In this document: positions 1 to 8,366 of the stretch, in pieces | Position numbering within the stretch: the stretch's first letter is position 1 | How the letters are laid out: every line of letters begins with the position of its first letter | Notes under the pieces: model-generated | Seen by the model: only the letters and a program-made list of their open reading frames with translations | What the model was told of the DNA's origin: nothing | Database searches by the model: none | Assembly (NCBI GenBank): GCA_038827615.1 | Contig: JAWBNK010000001.1 | Coordinates: 806,290-870,289 of the forward strand | DNA from: Thermosphaera sp. | GTDB taxonomy: Archaea; Thermoproteota; Thermoprotei_A; Sulfolobales; Desulfurococcaceae | DNA length: 64,000 bases | Direction: 5' to 3' | Translations under genes and position numbers: made by a program

Positions 1-1340
1 ATTACTTCAGGCCTAAAGACCCCTCCGGGGAACACTTCCACCCATCCCAGACTAGGGTGTCTAATATAGCCCTCAACACTGGGCTCCGTGAATGGGAAAT
101 ATCCAGGTTTGAACCAAACCTCCTTTATACCCAGTGCTGCTGACAGTTCCTTAAAGAAGTACAGTAGATGTTTAAAGTTAACGTTCTTACCAACAATAAT
201 ACCATCCAACTGGTAAAATTCCATACTGTGTTTCGCATCAAGGTTTTCCGGACGAAATACTCGATCAATAGTGAATACCCGGTATTCCCCCTCTCCTCTT
301 TCAAATATTGTCCTCGCAGAGACCGCTGTGGTCTGGCTGCGTAGGACGAGTCTCACGGCTCTTTCAGGACTCCATTTATACTTCCACCCACTCTCATGAA
401 TTCTTCTAGCTCTCTCCAGCAACTCAGGAGGGATAATAGCTCTTGCTTCGTCCTTTATGTAGAAGGTATCATGGATCTCCCTAGCAGGGTGGTCTTGAGC
501 TTGGTAGAGAACGTCGAAATTCCAAAACTCAGCTTCAACATGAGGTCCCTTTACTTCTTCGAACCCAAGTGCAACCATGATGTCCCTTAGATCATCAATG
601 AACTCCATGAAAGGGTGTTTTCTAACCACTGGCACCCTCGGTAATGGGACCGATAGATCAAATTCCTTGATAGCATACTTTTGAAGATTCGATGCCATTG
701 ACGGTCTTACGATAGTGATTAACTCTTTCTCCTTGACTAACCCCTTACTAAACAAATCTAAGAGAAAACTTGATGGCCTCAGCTTGATCACTTTTCTCTC
801 AACTACTTCGATCATTTTTCTTTTTTTCAACTCCAGTGCTTCATCTTCCCGGATATCTTCATTGCTCTCTATCTTTTTCAGTAAATCTCTAATTACTCCT
901 GCCTTCGAATCGATCTCCCTGCAAGCTTCTTGGTTTATCATAATCAATGTGTCATTCATTATTTTGGCACAACCGGATTTTATCAAATACTGTACTCCAA
1001 TTGAAATCTCGCCTGGATTCATACCTGTTAACTCAGCTATACACCTAACTAGATTCGATAACATCTTCTCAGGGCATTTATCATAGTTCAACAGGATCAA
1101 TCTTTCTGGAACATCCTTCTCTAAGTATAGTTTTCCAATCCTAGATAGCCTGTATTTTTTCTCTACAATTTTCTCCACGTAGATCAAACCTTTATTGTTT
1201 AGCTCGGTTACATCCCTCATTAGATCGTCGGGTTTAAGCCCCATTTTCTCCGCAACTTTTTCTAGAGACTCGACACCATCTAGAATGTACAAGACTATTC
1301 TGTATTGCTTTGCAGGTAAATACACTTCACTAAGGCTCAT
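1..1340 (-). CDS. pheS: Phenylalanine--tRNA ligase alpha subunit (partial, C-terminus off window)
   Basis: Charges tRNA-Phe with phenylalanine in the cytoplasm as the catalytic alpha subunit of an alpha2-beta2 enzyme. The minus-strand frame opens at an ATG at 1340 and stays open to base 1, about 446 codons against roughly 490-500 for archaeal PheS, so only about 50 C-terminal residues (including class II motif 3) are missing. An N-terminal winged-helix region starting MSLSEVYLPAKQYR is followed by the motif 1 region GFEEVKGPHVEAEFWNF and motif 2 (FRPENLDAKHSMEFYQLDG). A purine-rich GGAGAAAGGT sits just before the ATG, and a TATA-like TTTTAAATG lies about 40 bp upstream, so it may have its own promoter behind the ABC operon. 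Family assignment is certain. Confidence 0.96.
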   Translation of the reverse strand, partial: MSLSEVYLPAKQYRIVLYILDGVESLEKVAEKMGLKPDDLMRDVTELNNKGLIYVEKIVEKKYRLSRIGKLYLEKDVPERLILLNYDKCPEKMLSNLVRCIAELTGMNPGEISIGVQYLIKSGCAKIMNDTLIMINQEACREIDSKAGVIRDLLKKIESNEDIREDEALELKKRKMIEVVERKVIKLRPSSFLLDLFSKGLVKEKELITIVRPSMASNLQKYAIKEFDLSVPLPRVPVVRKHPFMEFIDDLRDIMVALGFEEVKGPHVEAEFWNFDVLYQAQDHPAREIHDTFYIKDEARAIIPPELLERARRIHESGWKYKWSPERAVRLVLRSQTTAVSARTIFERGEGEYRVFTIDRVFRPENLDAKHSMEFYQLDGIIVGKNVNFKHLLYFFKELSAALGIKEVWFKPGYFPFTEPSVEGYIRHPSLGWVEVFPGGVFRPEV

Positions 1341-1384
1341 TACCTTTCTCCAGCATTATTTCTATTTGGTTGAACATTTAAAAC

Positions 1385-2179
1385 TTATAATGAAGCCCTA
1401 TAGCTTGCAATCAATAAACGAGTGTAATCGTGAGATGGTGACAAGAGTATTTTACCAATCTCTCCTTCTTCGACAATCCTCCCCTTATATAGTATTATCC
1501 CCCTGTCACCCAGGTATTGGGCAATCGCTAGGTCATGGGTCACGGTTAACATTGCTAGTTCGAGCTTCCTGTGAATTGAGTTTAACAAATTAATAACTTG
1601 AGCTTGTATCGAGACGTCTAACGCGGAAGTGGGTTCATCTAGGATTAGAATCTCCGGATCGTGTACGATAGCTCTCGCTATCAATACTCTCTGTAACATC
1701 CCGCCGCTCAACTGCATTGGGTAGTAGTCAAGTATTTTCTCATGTAGTTGTACAAGTCTGATCGCGTCCATCACTCTTTGAAGTTTCTCGGACTCGGATA
1801 GATTCGTTTTCTCCAAGGGCTCCATTATTACGGTTCTTATTTTTACACGAGGATTTAACGACCTATAAGGGTCTTGGGGAACATAACCTATCTGTTTAGT
1901 AATTTTTCTTCGCTCCTTGGCGGATAAGTCATATATGCTCTTACCTAATACGTAAACCTTACCTTTGAATGGTGGTAGAATCCCGAGTATCGTTTTTAGA
2001 AGCGTTGTCTTACCAGATCCACTCTCTCCAATTATGACGACTCGCTCTCCATCGACTACATTAAGGTTTATATCGTGTACAACGTATTGTCTTGTCTTTA
2101 AAACGGACTTCCATCCTTTCTGTGTTGTATAATACCCGAGAGCCACGTTTTCAAGCTTTACTATGATCTCATTATTCAT
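1385..2179 (-). CDS. Oligopeptide-type ABC transporter ATP-binding protein (DppF/OppF-like)
   Basis: Second ATPase of a peptide/nickel-type importer; it hydrolyses ATP on the cytoplasmic face of the permease pair. Visible motifs are Walker A GESGSGKTT, signature LSGGMLQRV, Walker B ILILDEPTSALD and the switch histidine in VTHDL. At 264 residues it lacks the long C-terminal peptide-family extension and may be slightly short for DppF. Its ATG overlaps the stop of the preceding ATPase gene (ATGA, 2176-2179), so translation is coupled. It is the last gene of a five-gene operon reading binding protein, permease, permease, ATPase, ATPase. The substrate cannot be told from sequence; peptides are the simplest guess given the aminopeptidase and IorAB nearby. 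Confidence 0.93.
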   Translation of the reverse strand: MNNEIIVKLENVALGYYTTQKGWKSVLKTRQYVVHDINLNVVDGERVVIIGESGSGKTTLLKTILGILPPFKGKVYVLGKSIYDLSAKERRKITKQIGYVPQDPYRSLNPRVKIRTVIMEPLEKTNLSESEKLQRVMDAIRLVQLHEKILDYYPMQLSGGMLQRVLIARAIVHDPEILILDEPTSALDVSIQAQVINLLNSIHRKLELAMLTVTHDLAIAQYLGDRGIILYKGRIVEEGEIGKILLSPSHDYTRLLIASYRASL

Positions 2180-3138
2180 TTCTCAAGATACCTCCAACAC
2201 TCAACTATTCTCTCGTGAATAAACGCGGAGGGCGGATGCGAAGTGCTACATTTTTCGAATTTTTTCGGACACCTGTCAAGAAATATGCATCCCTTTACCT
2301 CAACAATTGGAGACGGTGGTTCACCGGGGATTGCTTTCAAAGGTTTTAACAGACCTAAAACCGGCACTGAGTCAACTAGTAACTCCGTATATGGATGCAA
2401 AGGTTCCGTCAATATTTGGCCAGATGCTCCCATCTCTAATATCCTTCCTGAATACATTATAGCGATTTTATCACATATTTTTCCAGCAGAAAGCAAGTCA
2501 TGGGTGATAAATACTAATGTCAATCCGGCAGAATCCCTTAATCGCGTCAGCAGTCTTATTAAACCAAGCCGCAGGTGGGCGTCTAAAGCCGAGGTCGGTT
2601 CATCTGCTACTATTATCTTCGCACCAGTAGAGAGCGCTAGCGCGATGGCTGTTCTCTGCTGCATCCCCCCGCTGAGTTCGTGAGGGAACTGATCCATGAC
2701 TCGTTCAGGATCTAGTTCAACGAGTTTCAAGTATTTCGACGCTTCTTCAATAGCTTTCTTTTTATCCCAACCATAGATGCTGTTTAATACATAATAGAAT
2801 TGTTCCTCGATAGTCAGGTAGGGATTGAGGCTTGAGCCCGGGTTCTGAGGGACGTATGAAACTATCCGCCCCCTAATCCCTGTGTAATCTCTCTTATTTC
2901 CCTGTATGACAGTTTTTCCAAAAATTCTCAAGACCCCATCGGTGACTGCATAGGGGGGCAAAATGCCTACGATCGCATTCCCGGTAGTGGACTTTCCGCA
3001 ACCACTCTCCCCTACTAGGCAAAATATCTCGCCCTCTTCAACACGGAATGAAACTCCTTTTACAGCCCAAATCGTGGTGTCATCCTCGTAACCTATCTTT
3101 AACTCTTCTGCTTCTATAGCTAAAACCATAGCCTCCAC
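2176..3138 (-). CDS. Oligopeptide-type ABC transporter ATP-binding protein (DppD/OppD-like)
   Basis: First ATPase of the importer. Walker A GESGCGKST, signature LSGGMQQRT, Walker B IIVADEPTSALDA and the H-loop ITHDL are all present. The C-terminal oligopeptide/dipeptide extension carries a cysteine cluster (CIFLDRCPKKFEKC plus a later VECW), a hallmark of this ATPase group that can bind an Fe-S or metal centre. The frame overlaps the 3' end of the upstream permease gene. A GTG at 3138 and an ATG at 3129 are both possible starts; GGAGG lies directly before the ATG. Family is clear, substrate unknown. Confidence 0.93.
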   Translation of the reverse strand: MEAMVLAIEAEELKIGYEDDTTIWAVKGVSFRVEEGEIFCLVGESGCGKSTTGNAIVGILPPYAVTDGVLRIFGKTVIQGNKRDYTGIRGRIVSYVPQNPGSSLNPYLTIEEQFYYVLNSIYGWDKKKAIEEASKYLKLVELDPERVMDQFPHELSGGMQQRTAIALALSTGAKIIVADEPTSALDAHLRLGLIRLLTRLRDSAGLTLVFITHDLLSAGKICDKIAIMYSGRILEMGASGQILTEPLHPYTELLVDSVPVLGLLKPLKAIPGEPPSPIVEVKGCIFLDRCPKKFEKCSTSHPPSAFIHERIVECWRYLEK

Positions 3139-4070
3139 TTCCTTCTCAACTTTGGATCGACTTCCTCCCTCAAGCTATCCCCGATAAGGCTGAATCCAAG
3201 GGCTGTGACCAAGAGGAAAATACCAGGAAAAACACTAATCCACGGTGAGATCGAGATATACTGTATACCCTCCTGCATGATAACTCCCCATTCCGGTGAG
3301 TCAGGTGACAATCCAAGTCCAAGGAAATTTATGGCAGAGGCTTCGAGGAGAACACTACCTAAATCGGTCACTGCTTGAACAAATACTGGTGGCGACGTAT
3401 TTCTGAAAACATGCCTGAAGATGATTTTGTAACTTGGAACACCAGACAATTTAGCCAAAAGAACATAGTCCATCTCCACGATGCTTCTAGAGTAAATGTA
3501 AGCCATCCTACCATACCAAGCCCACCATGTCGTTATGAGGGATAGTACTACAGTAAGCATGCCTGAGCCTATTATAAGCCTCAAAGCCAATGCAATAACA
3601 ATAGCTGGTATACTCATGAACAGCTCAATTAGATAGCTTATCAAGGTTTCAACGAAACCTCTATAATATGCTGCGAGCACGCCCATGAACAATCCTATCA
3701 ACAAACTGGATGAAACCACGATAAATATTTGCAACAACGCTGACTGTATTCCCAGTAGAACTCTGGAGAAAACATCTCTTCCCCGCGTGTCAGTTCCAAA
3801 GATATGTTGAGAAGACGGGGGCAACCGCAATTTCTGTAACGCATCTTCCGGAACAAATCCCATTCCATCCCTGGGATATGGGGCTATGAGAGGCGAAAGT
3901 ATACCCATAATAATTATGACAATCGAGATGCTGAGACCGATCTTAAGCCTTAGACTTCTTCTCCAGGCCCTAACGACAGAGTCTAGGAAACCAAAGGTGA
4001 GGAAAATCCTTTTGCGAATCCCTTCATTGTGAGGGTTTGCACTGTGGTTTATTCCTGATTTACTGTTCAT
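3120..4070 (-). CDS. Oligopeptide-type ABC transporter permease (DppC/OppC-like)
   Basis: Inner-membrane permease subunit of the importer. It has the DppC layout: a basic cytoplasmic N-terminus, one early transmembrane segment (SIVIIIMGILSPLIAPYP), the family sequence HIFGTDTRGRDVFSRVL, then five hydrophobic helices with the ATPase-coupling loop (ASAINFLGLGLSPDSPEWG). Length (316) is typical. The ATG at 4070 directly abuts the stop of the DppB-like gene (TGA, 4071-4073), with a GGTGA ribosome binding site inside that gene's 3' end. The 50-residue hydrophilic N-terminus is a little long for the family. Confidence 0.93.
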   Translation of the reverse strand: MNSKSGINHSANPHNEGIRKRIFLTFGFLDSVVRAWRRSLRLKIGLSISIVIIIMGILSPLIAPYPRDGMGFVPEDALQKLRLPPSSQHIFGTDTRGRDVFSRVLLGIQSALLQIFIVVSSSLLIGLFMGVLAAYYRGFVETLISYLIELFMSIPAIVIALALRLIIGSGMLTVVLSLITTWWAWYGRMAYIYSRSIVEMDYVLLAKLSGVPSYKIIFRHVFRNTSPPVFVQAVTDLGSVLLEASAINFLGLGLSPDSPEWGVIMQEGIQYISISPWISVFPGIFLLVTALGFSLIGDSLREEVDPKLRRKWRLWF

Positions 4071-5099
4071 TCAAAGCTTCACCCTCGGGTCGATTAAAGC
4101 CTGAACGACGTCCGCTAGCGTATTAATTATCAGGTAAAACAGTGTAACAGTCACCAACAATCCGATCGCGAGCTTGAAGTCGCTGTAATTCAATGCATCT
4201 ACGAGGAGTCTCCCCAATCCTTCTCTTCCGAATATAGCGTATTCGACAACCATGGCGTCTATTAAGCTGTACGCGAAGGCCAACCCAGATACTTGAACGA
4301 GGGCAGGTATACTAGCTCTGAAAGCATACCTCCATATAACGCGCCTTCTTTTTACACCCCACGCAACTGCTACTCTCACAAAATCCTCAGTTAGCGACTC
4401 AGCCAAAAGCGTTCTAGTTAATCTTATTGAAAGACCGAGAGGATATATTCCGATTATTAAGCTTGGCGGAATCAATTTCCCAAGGACGTCGAAGAAAATT
4501 AGTATATTACCCTGGAGTATGCTGTCTAACAAGTAAAACCCGGTTATAGGTTTGAATCCGGTTTCTAATACTAGTCTTGTGTCAATTCTTCCATAAACCG
4601 GATTACCGGTTGAAACAAGAATAAGGAATACAATTGCCCCCAGCCAAAAGGCTGGCGTGTTCGCCATGATAGTACCAATAGATTGTAGTAAATCATCGAC
4701 AAACTCGTCTCTATGAAGAGCTGAGTAAACTCCAAGGAAAATTCCTATGGGAAGAGCTATTATATAGGAGCAAAAAAGAAGCTCCAGGGTTGCAGCAATA
4801 TTAGTGTATATGATTGAGAAGACTGGCTGCTTATACGCAATACTGGTGCCCAAATCACCGGTGAAAACTTTAAAGACGAAATCAATAACTTGCAAGTATA
4901 GGGGTTTATCGAGTCCTAGCTCTCGTCTAGCTGTCTCTATCGCAAGAGTGGCGTTAACTCCTCTTGGATTTCCCGCCCATTTGACTGCGGGATCTCCGGG
5001 AGATAATATGATTACTAAGTAGGAGAAAACTACGACACCAATCAACACTACTATGCTCCAAAAAAATCTTTTTATCAAGTAGTTTAGACTAACCGGCAT
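4071..5099 (-). CDS. Oligopeptide-type ABC transporter permease (DppB/OppB-like)
   Basis: The other permease subunit of the importer. Six predicted membrane helices, the DppB-type N-terminus (YLIKRFFWSIVVLIGVVVFS, then LSPGDPAV), the NTPAFWLGAI helix start and an EAA-like coupling loop near RTLLAESLTEDFVRVA support the call. Length 342 is normal. It follows the binding-protein gene with a 3-bp gap. Its ATG at 5099 has a GGGTGGG site upstream that lies within the end of the binding-protein gene, as expected for coupled translation. Confidence 0.93.
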   Translation of the reverse strand: MPVSLNYLIKRFFWSIVVLIGVVVFSYLVIILSPGDPAVKWAGNPRGVNATLAIETARRELGLDKPLYLQVIDFVFKVFTGDLGTSIAYKQPVFSIIYTNIAATLELLFCSYIIALPIGIFLGVYSALHRDEFVDDLLQSIGTIMANTPAFWLGAIVFLILVSTGNPVYGRIDTRLVLETGFKPITGFYLLDSILQGNILIFFDVLGKLIPPSLIIGIYPLGLSIRLTRTLLAESLTEDFVRVAVAWGVKRRRVIWRYAFRASIPALVQVSGLAFAYSLIDAMVVEYAIFGREGLGRLLVDALNYSDFKLAIGLLVTVTLFYLIINTLADVVQALIDPRVKL

Positions 5100-5102
5100 T
5101 TT

Positions 5103-6719
5103 CTACTGGCCCACCCTCACGTACTGGAAGAATATAACGTACATGTACAAGGGGTTCACAGCATTATCCGGGATCTCTATCCTGGGGTTATATATGAAGG
5201 GTTTGATTTCATCCCATAGATTAATGCCTATCACTTCATTGAATAGGATCTCCTGTGCCTCCTTGTATTTAGACAGCGCGAGTTCGTAGTTGACTCCCTC
5301 AAGCATCCATGCTTCATCGATTAGTTCATCGAAGTATGAGTTCTCGTAGCCAGCATAATTCCACTCCTTTGATTCACTGTGAAACATCGAGTACAAGTAG
5401 TCATAAGGACTTGGGATGGTTGGCCACCAATCTGCAATAATTAGATGAGGTGTGTCCTCTGGGTTTTCCCAGATACCCTTAGCGATCTCCTTCAGAGCAG
5501 TCCAAGGTTGCGGATTCAATACTACCTCGATACCGAGCTGCGAGAGTCTGGATTTAATAGTCTCAGCAAGAACCCTATTCTCCTCGTAGTCTACTTGATA
5601 TAGAAACTCTATCCTTACCGGCGTCGTAATGTTTGATTGATCCAAATATTCTCTTGCTTTCGTCAAGTTATAACTGTAGACTAAATTGTCTACATGCCCA
5701 GGGAAATAATGGGGAACGATTCCCGAACCTTTCAATGCAAATCCTTTCATGCAAATTGTTACGAGCTCGTCAAGATTTATGGAATGAGCAATCGCTTTCC
5801 TAAACTCGGTCACATTAGTCGGGTATCTTTTCGTATTGAAAAACAATATGTAGTTGTGATAGGTAGTTAGATTATAGGACTTATAACCCCTGCTCAGAAG
5901 CTCGCCGACATAATCTCTTGGAATGCTGGATGCTATATCTATATCTCCGGTTGTCAGACCATTGTATTGCGATTGAGGCTCGGTCAGGATTCTTATAACC
6001 ACATAGTCCGGAGCACTAGGGTTATTGATAATGCTCCAACCCCACCAGTCATCAAACTTCTTAAGCCTCACCTCGGAGTCGGGTTTGTAAATTTCTATAG
6101 TATACGGTCCCGTTCCCACCGAGTTACCCTGGTTGAACCAATCTTCAAGCCTTCTATCCAAGGGGTCTGTGACGCCAGCTTTTTCCAGCGCTGCTGGAGA
6201 AAATATGTAGGCAGCGTAAGATGCCGATGCTATCAGGTCGAGCCTAGCCGGATACTCCAGGACGAATTTAACGGTGTAAGGATCCAATATTTCTATTTCC
6301 GAGACCATGTCCCATATGTATCCCATTCCGCGTCCCGTCGACCTATATATGTCTCTAGCCCTCTCTATGCTGAGCTTCACAGCCGAAGCGTTGAAAACGG
6401 AGCCGTCATGAAAAACTACACCTTCGCGGAGTTTGAAAATCCATTCCGTGCCTTCATCGTTTCTCGTCCAATTAACTGCAAGTGCCGGTAAGAACTCATT
6501 TGTCCGAGGGTCATAATACACGAGGGGTTCGTAGACAGATCCTAGCACAACTAAACCGGTATCATCCTCCAGGCTCGGGTCTATACCAGTGATTCTATCA
6601 TTATAGGCATATATGACAATCCTCCGCGTTGCCTCCGGTCTTGAAAATGAAAACCATGCAAATGCTCCAATCGCAATCAATATTATTACTGTCAAACCCG
6701 CGAGAATTTTCTTGTTCAC
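5103..6719 (-). CDS. ABC transporter solute-binding protein (family 5, peptide/nickel type)
   Basis: Extracellular, membrane-anchored receptor of the importer. A signal/anchor helix (residues 5-25, LAGLTVIILIAIGAFAWFSF) is followed by a family-5 solute-binding domain with EPLVYYDP, LREGVVFHDGSVFNASAVK and TGPYTIE, all standard for this group. Length 538 is typical. The GTG start at 6719 is set by GGGTGGG six bases upstream. A TATA-like element lies at 6756-6766, so this gene heads the operon. Peptide binding is inferred from family and from the genome's peptide-catabolic genes; some members bind sugars or nickel. Confidence 0.93.
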   Translation of the reverse strand: MNKKILAGLTVIILIAIGAFAWFSFSRPEATRRIVIYAYNDRITGIDPSLEDDTGLVVLGSVYEPLVYYDPRTNEFLPALAVNWTRNDEGTEWIFKLREGVVFHDGSVFNASAVKLSIERARDIYRSTGRGMGYIWDMVSEIEILDPYTVKFVLEYPARLDLIASASYAAYIFSPAALEKAGVTDPLDRRLEDWFNQGNSVGTGPYTIEIYKPDSEVRLKKFDDWWGWSIINNPSAPDYVVIRILTEPQSQYNGLTTGDIDIASSIPRDYVGELLSRGYKSYNLTTYHNYILFFNTKRYPTNVTEFRKAIAHSINLDELVTICMKGFALKGSGIVPHYFPGHVDNLVYSYNLTKAREYLDQSNITTPVRIEFLYQVDYEENRVLAETIKSRLSQLGIEVVLNPQPWTALKEIAKGIWENPEDTPHLIIADWWPTIPSPYDYLYSMFHSESKEWNYAGYENSYFDELIDEAWMLEGVNYELALSKYKEAQEILFNEVIGINLWDEIKPFIYNPRIEIPDNAVNPLYMYVIFFQYVRVGQ

Positions 6720-6810
6720 CTATTGCCCACCCCAATGGTTTACTAAAGCCCCAGGGTTTTTAAAATTGAACTAGAATCCGTTTAAATATTTATTGCTGAG
6801 ATAATAATAA
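6720..6810. promoter_or_regulatory. Divergent promoter region, ABC operon / carbamoyltransferase
   Basis: A 91-bp gap between divergent genes. On the minus strand TTTTAAAAACC (6756-6766) is placed for a start near 6735 and the GTG at 6719. On the plus strand TTTAAATAT (6781-6789) is centred 26 bp before the ATG at 6811, the spacing expected of a leaderless mRNA. No further operator is obvious. Confidence 0.6.
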
Positions 6811-7890
6811 ATGCAGGTGAAATCAATGCCCGCATTAAGACACCTTGTGAGAGAGCTAAGCGGTAAAGACCTAATATCCACTCTAGATTGGACTGATGAT
6901 CAAATAGAAATTGCGCTCAAACTAGCTAAAGAATTCAAAGAAATAGCTCACTACTACGGCACCGAGCAAATACCCAAGATATTATCGGGCAAAGTATTCT
7001 ACATGTTATTCTTCGCCGGCTCGACGAGAACTAGGGCCGCATTCGAATCCGGGATGGCGTTCCTAGGTGGACATGCTGCCTTTATAGATGCAACAACCAC
7101 TAGGATGGCTTTTGGAAAGCAGGAAAAAGCTGGAGAAGCTATAAAAGATGTTGCCGCAATGTACGATGTGTACGGACATGGATTGGGAATCAGGATTCTC
7201 GATAAGGCAATCGACTACTTGTATGGTGTAGGAAATAGTTATATCCGCGAGATGGCCCAGGCGGCAAACATTCCAGTGATCAACATGGCTGACGACATGT
7301 TTCACCCTACACAGGGGCTGGCCGATATATTTACATTTAGGGAGAGATTCGCAAATCCCCAGGGCAAGAAGTACGTTATAATGTGGGCATACAGCCCAGA
7401 AATCCGGGGTTGGTGCAGTGTCCAAGAAGACATGATACTGTTCCCGCGTTTCGGGGTCGACGTCGTAGTGGCTCGTCCGCCGGGCTTTGATTTAGATCCT
7501 AAGCTAGTTGAAAAGGCGAAAGAACTCGCTAGAGAGCATGGAGGAAGCCTAGAATTCACCGACAATCTTGAGGAGGCTGTGAGAGGAGCGCATGCCGTGT
7601 TTCCGAGGAACTGGGCATCGCCAACTCTAGTAAGTGTAGGATATAGCAAATTCAAGGATGAAGAATTGAAACTGTATGAAAAATACAGGAATTGGAAAGT
7701 AACTCGCGAATTAATGGACTTAATGGATAAGAGCGGCGTGTTAATGCATGTACTACCCATATTCAGAGGTTACGAGGCAGATGACGAAGTTATAGATGAT
7801 CCGAAGAGATCCGTCATTTATGAGCAGGCTGAAAATGGTTTGTGGACGAAAATGGCTGTTCTAGCATTAACGATGTATGGCGTAAAATAA
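6811..7890 (+). CDS. Aspartate/ornithine carbamoyltransferase family protein, YgeW-like
   Basis: A carbamoyltransferase: it moves a carbamoyl group between carbamoyl phosphate and an amino or ureido substrate, or runs in reverse. The carbamoyl-phosphate motifs are STRTR (residues 71-75) and HPTQ (165-168). Two features separate it from classical OTC and ATC: the ornithine HCLP loop reads HVLP (313-316), and the middle section (MWAYSPEIRG, then FGVDVVVARPPGFDL and VFPRNWAS) follows the knotted bacterial YgeW protein closely. YgeW belongs to the bacterial anaerobic purine-breakdown set, and this window also holds adenine deaminase, an SsnA-type amidohydrolase and a xanthine-dehydrogenase-like enzyme. 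The ATG at 6811 fits a leaderless mRNA; an ATG at 6826 has an AGGTGA site five bases upstream and is equally possible. The substrate is unknown; ornithine catabolism is the main alternative. Confidence 0.85.
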   Translation: MQVKSMPALRHLVRELSGKDLISTLDWTDDQIEIALKLAKEFKEIAHYYGTEQIPKILSGKVFYMLFFAGSTRTRAAFESGMAFLGGHAAFIDATTTRMAFGKQEKAGEAIKDVAAMYDVYGHGLGIRILDKAIDYLYGVGNSYIREMAQAANIPVINMADDMFHPTQGLADIFTFRERFANPQGKKYVIMWAYSPEIRGWCSVQEDMILFPRFGVDVVVARPPGFDLDPKLVEKAKELAREHGGSLEFTDNLEEAVRGAHAVFPRNWASPTLVSVGYSKFKDEELKLYEKYRNWKVTRELMDLMDKSGVLMHVLPIFRGYEADDEVIDDPKRSVIYEQAENGLWTKMAVLALTMYGVK

Positions 7891-7921
7891 TACTTCTTTT
7901 AAAAACAACGTTCTTTTTCTT
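7891..7921. terminator. T-rich convergent terminator
   Basis: Between convergent stops there is CTTCTTTT followed by TTCTTTTTCTTC on the plus strand. Archaeal transcription ends at such T-runs, so this is a plausible terminator for the carbamoyltransferase mRNA. Confidence 0.4.
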
Positions 7922-8293
7922 CTAACTTAAATATTCCTTCATATCTACTTCTTTACCATTCTTCACGAATTTTATCCGCAAATCCGGCTTGATATCCAAC
8001 CCTATCCCTCTAGCAATACTTAACAATGTTAATCCATCCAACTTCTCGATAACGCCTTGCCGGATCGCTTTATACAATTCTCTGATCAATAAATCGTATA
8101 CCTCGGGGTATTTCATCTTAATTTTACTCATGATTTCCTGAGCCCTCTCATCGGAAAGAGCACTCCATACTTTTTTCTCGGGGTCTTCTTTATCCTCTTC
8201 TTTCTTAACTGTCTCCTCGCCTTTACTACCCAACTTTGTTAAATATTTCCGATATAGCTTCAGCCTTAATTCGACAGGTAAGTCCTCACTCAT
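7922..8293 (-). CDS. Conserved small protein resembling the PDCD5/TFAR19 DNA-binding family
   Basis: A 123-residue, highly charged protein. After a KE-rich linker (residues 25-40) comes a helical block, RAQEIMSKIKMKYPEVYDLL then KAIRQGVIEKL, ending in LRIKFVKNGKEVDMKEYL. The order of elements (arginine-rich helix, hydrophobic K/P turn, paired helices, short basic beta tail) matches the double-stranded DNA-binding PDCD5 family, but conservation is too weak to be certain. The ATG at 8293 has GGCGGATC before it and a TATA (TTTTATATAAAG, 8314-8325). It is divergent from the molybdoenzyme gene. Alternative: an unrelated crenarchaeal helical protein. Confidence 0.5.
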   Translation of the reverse strand: MSEDLPVELRLKLYRKYLTKLGSKGEETVKKEEDKEDPEKKVWSALSDERAQEIMSKIKMKYPEVYDLLIRELYKAIRQGVIEKLDGLTLLSIARGIGLDIKPDLRIKFVKNGKEVDMKEYLS

Positions 8294-8366
8294 GATCCGC
8301 CATCCCTGCAGTTTTCTTTATATAAAATAATACCTTGCAAACCTTATATTTATCTAGGGGTTTTCA
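8294..8366. promoter_or_regulatory. Divergent promoter region
   Basis: Holds a minus-strand TATA (TTTTATATAAAG, about 8314-8325) for the PDCD5-like gene and a plus-strand TATA (CCTTATATTTATC, about 8341-8353) plus AGGGGT ribosome binding site for the gene starting at 8367. Confidence 0.55.

Noticed and set aside
1195-1593. Plus-strand open frame of 132 codons over the pheS/ABC junction
   Set aside because: It is antisense to two clearly conserved genes and its product has no recognisable pattern.
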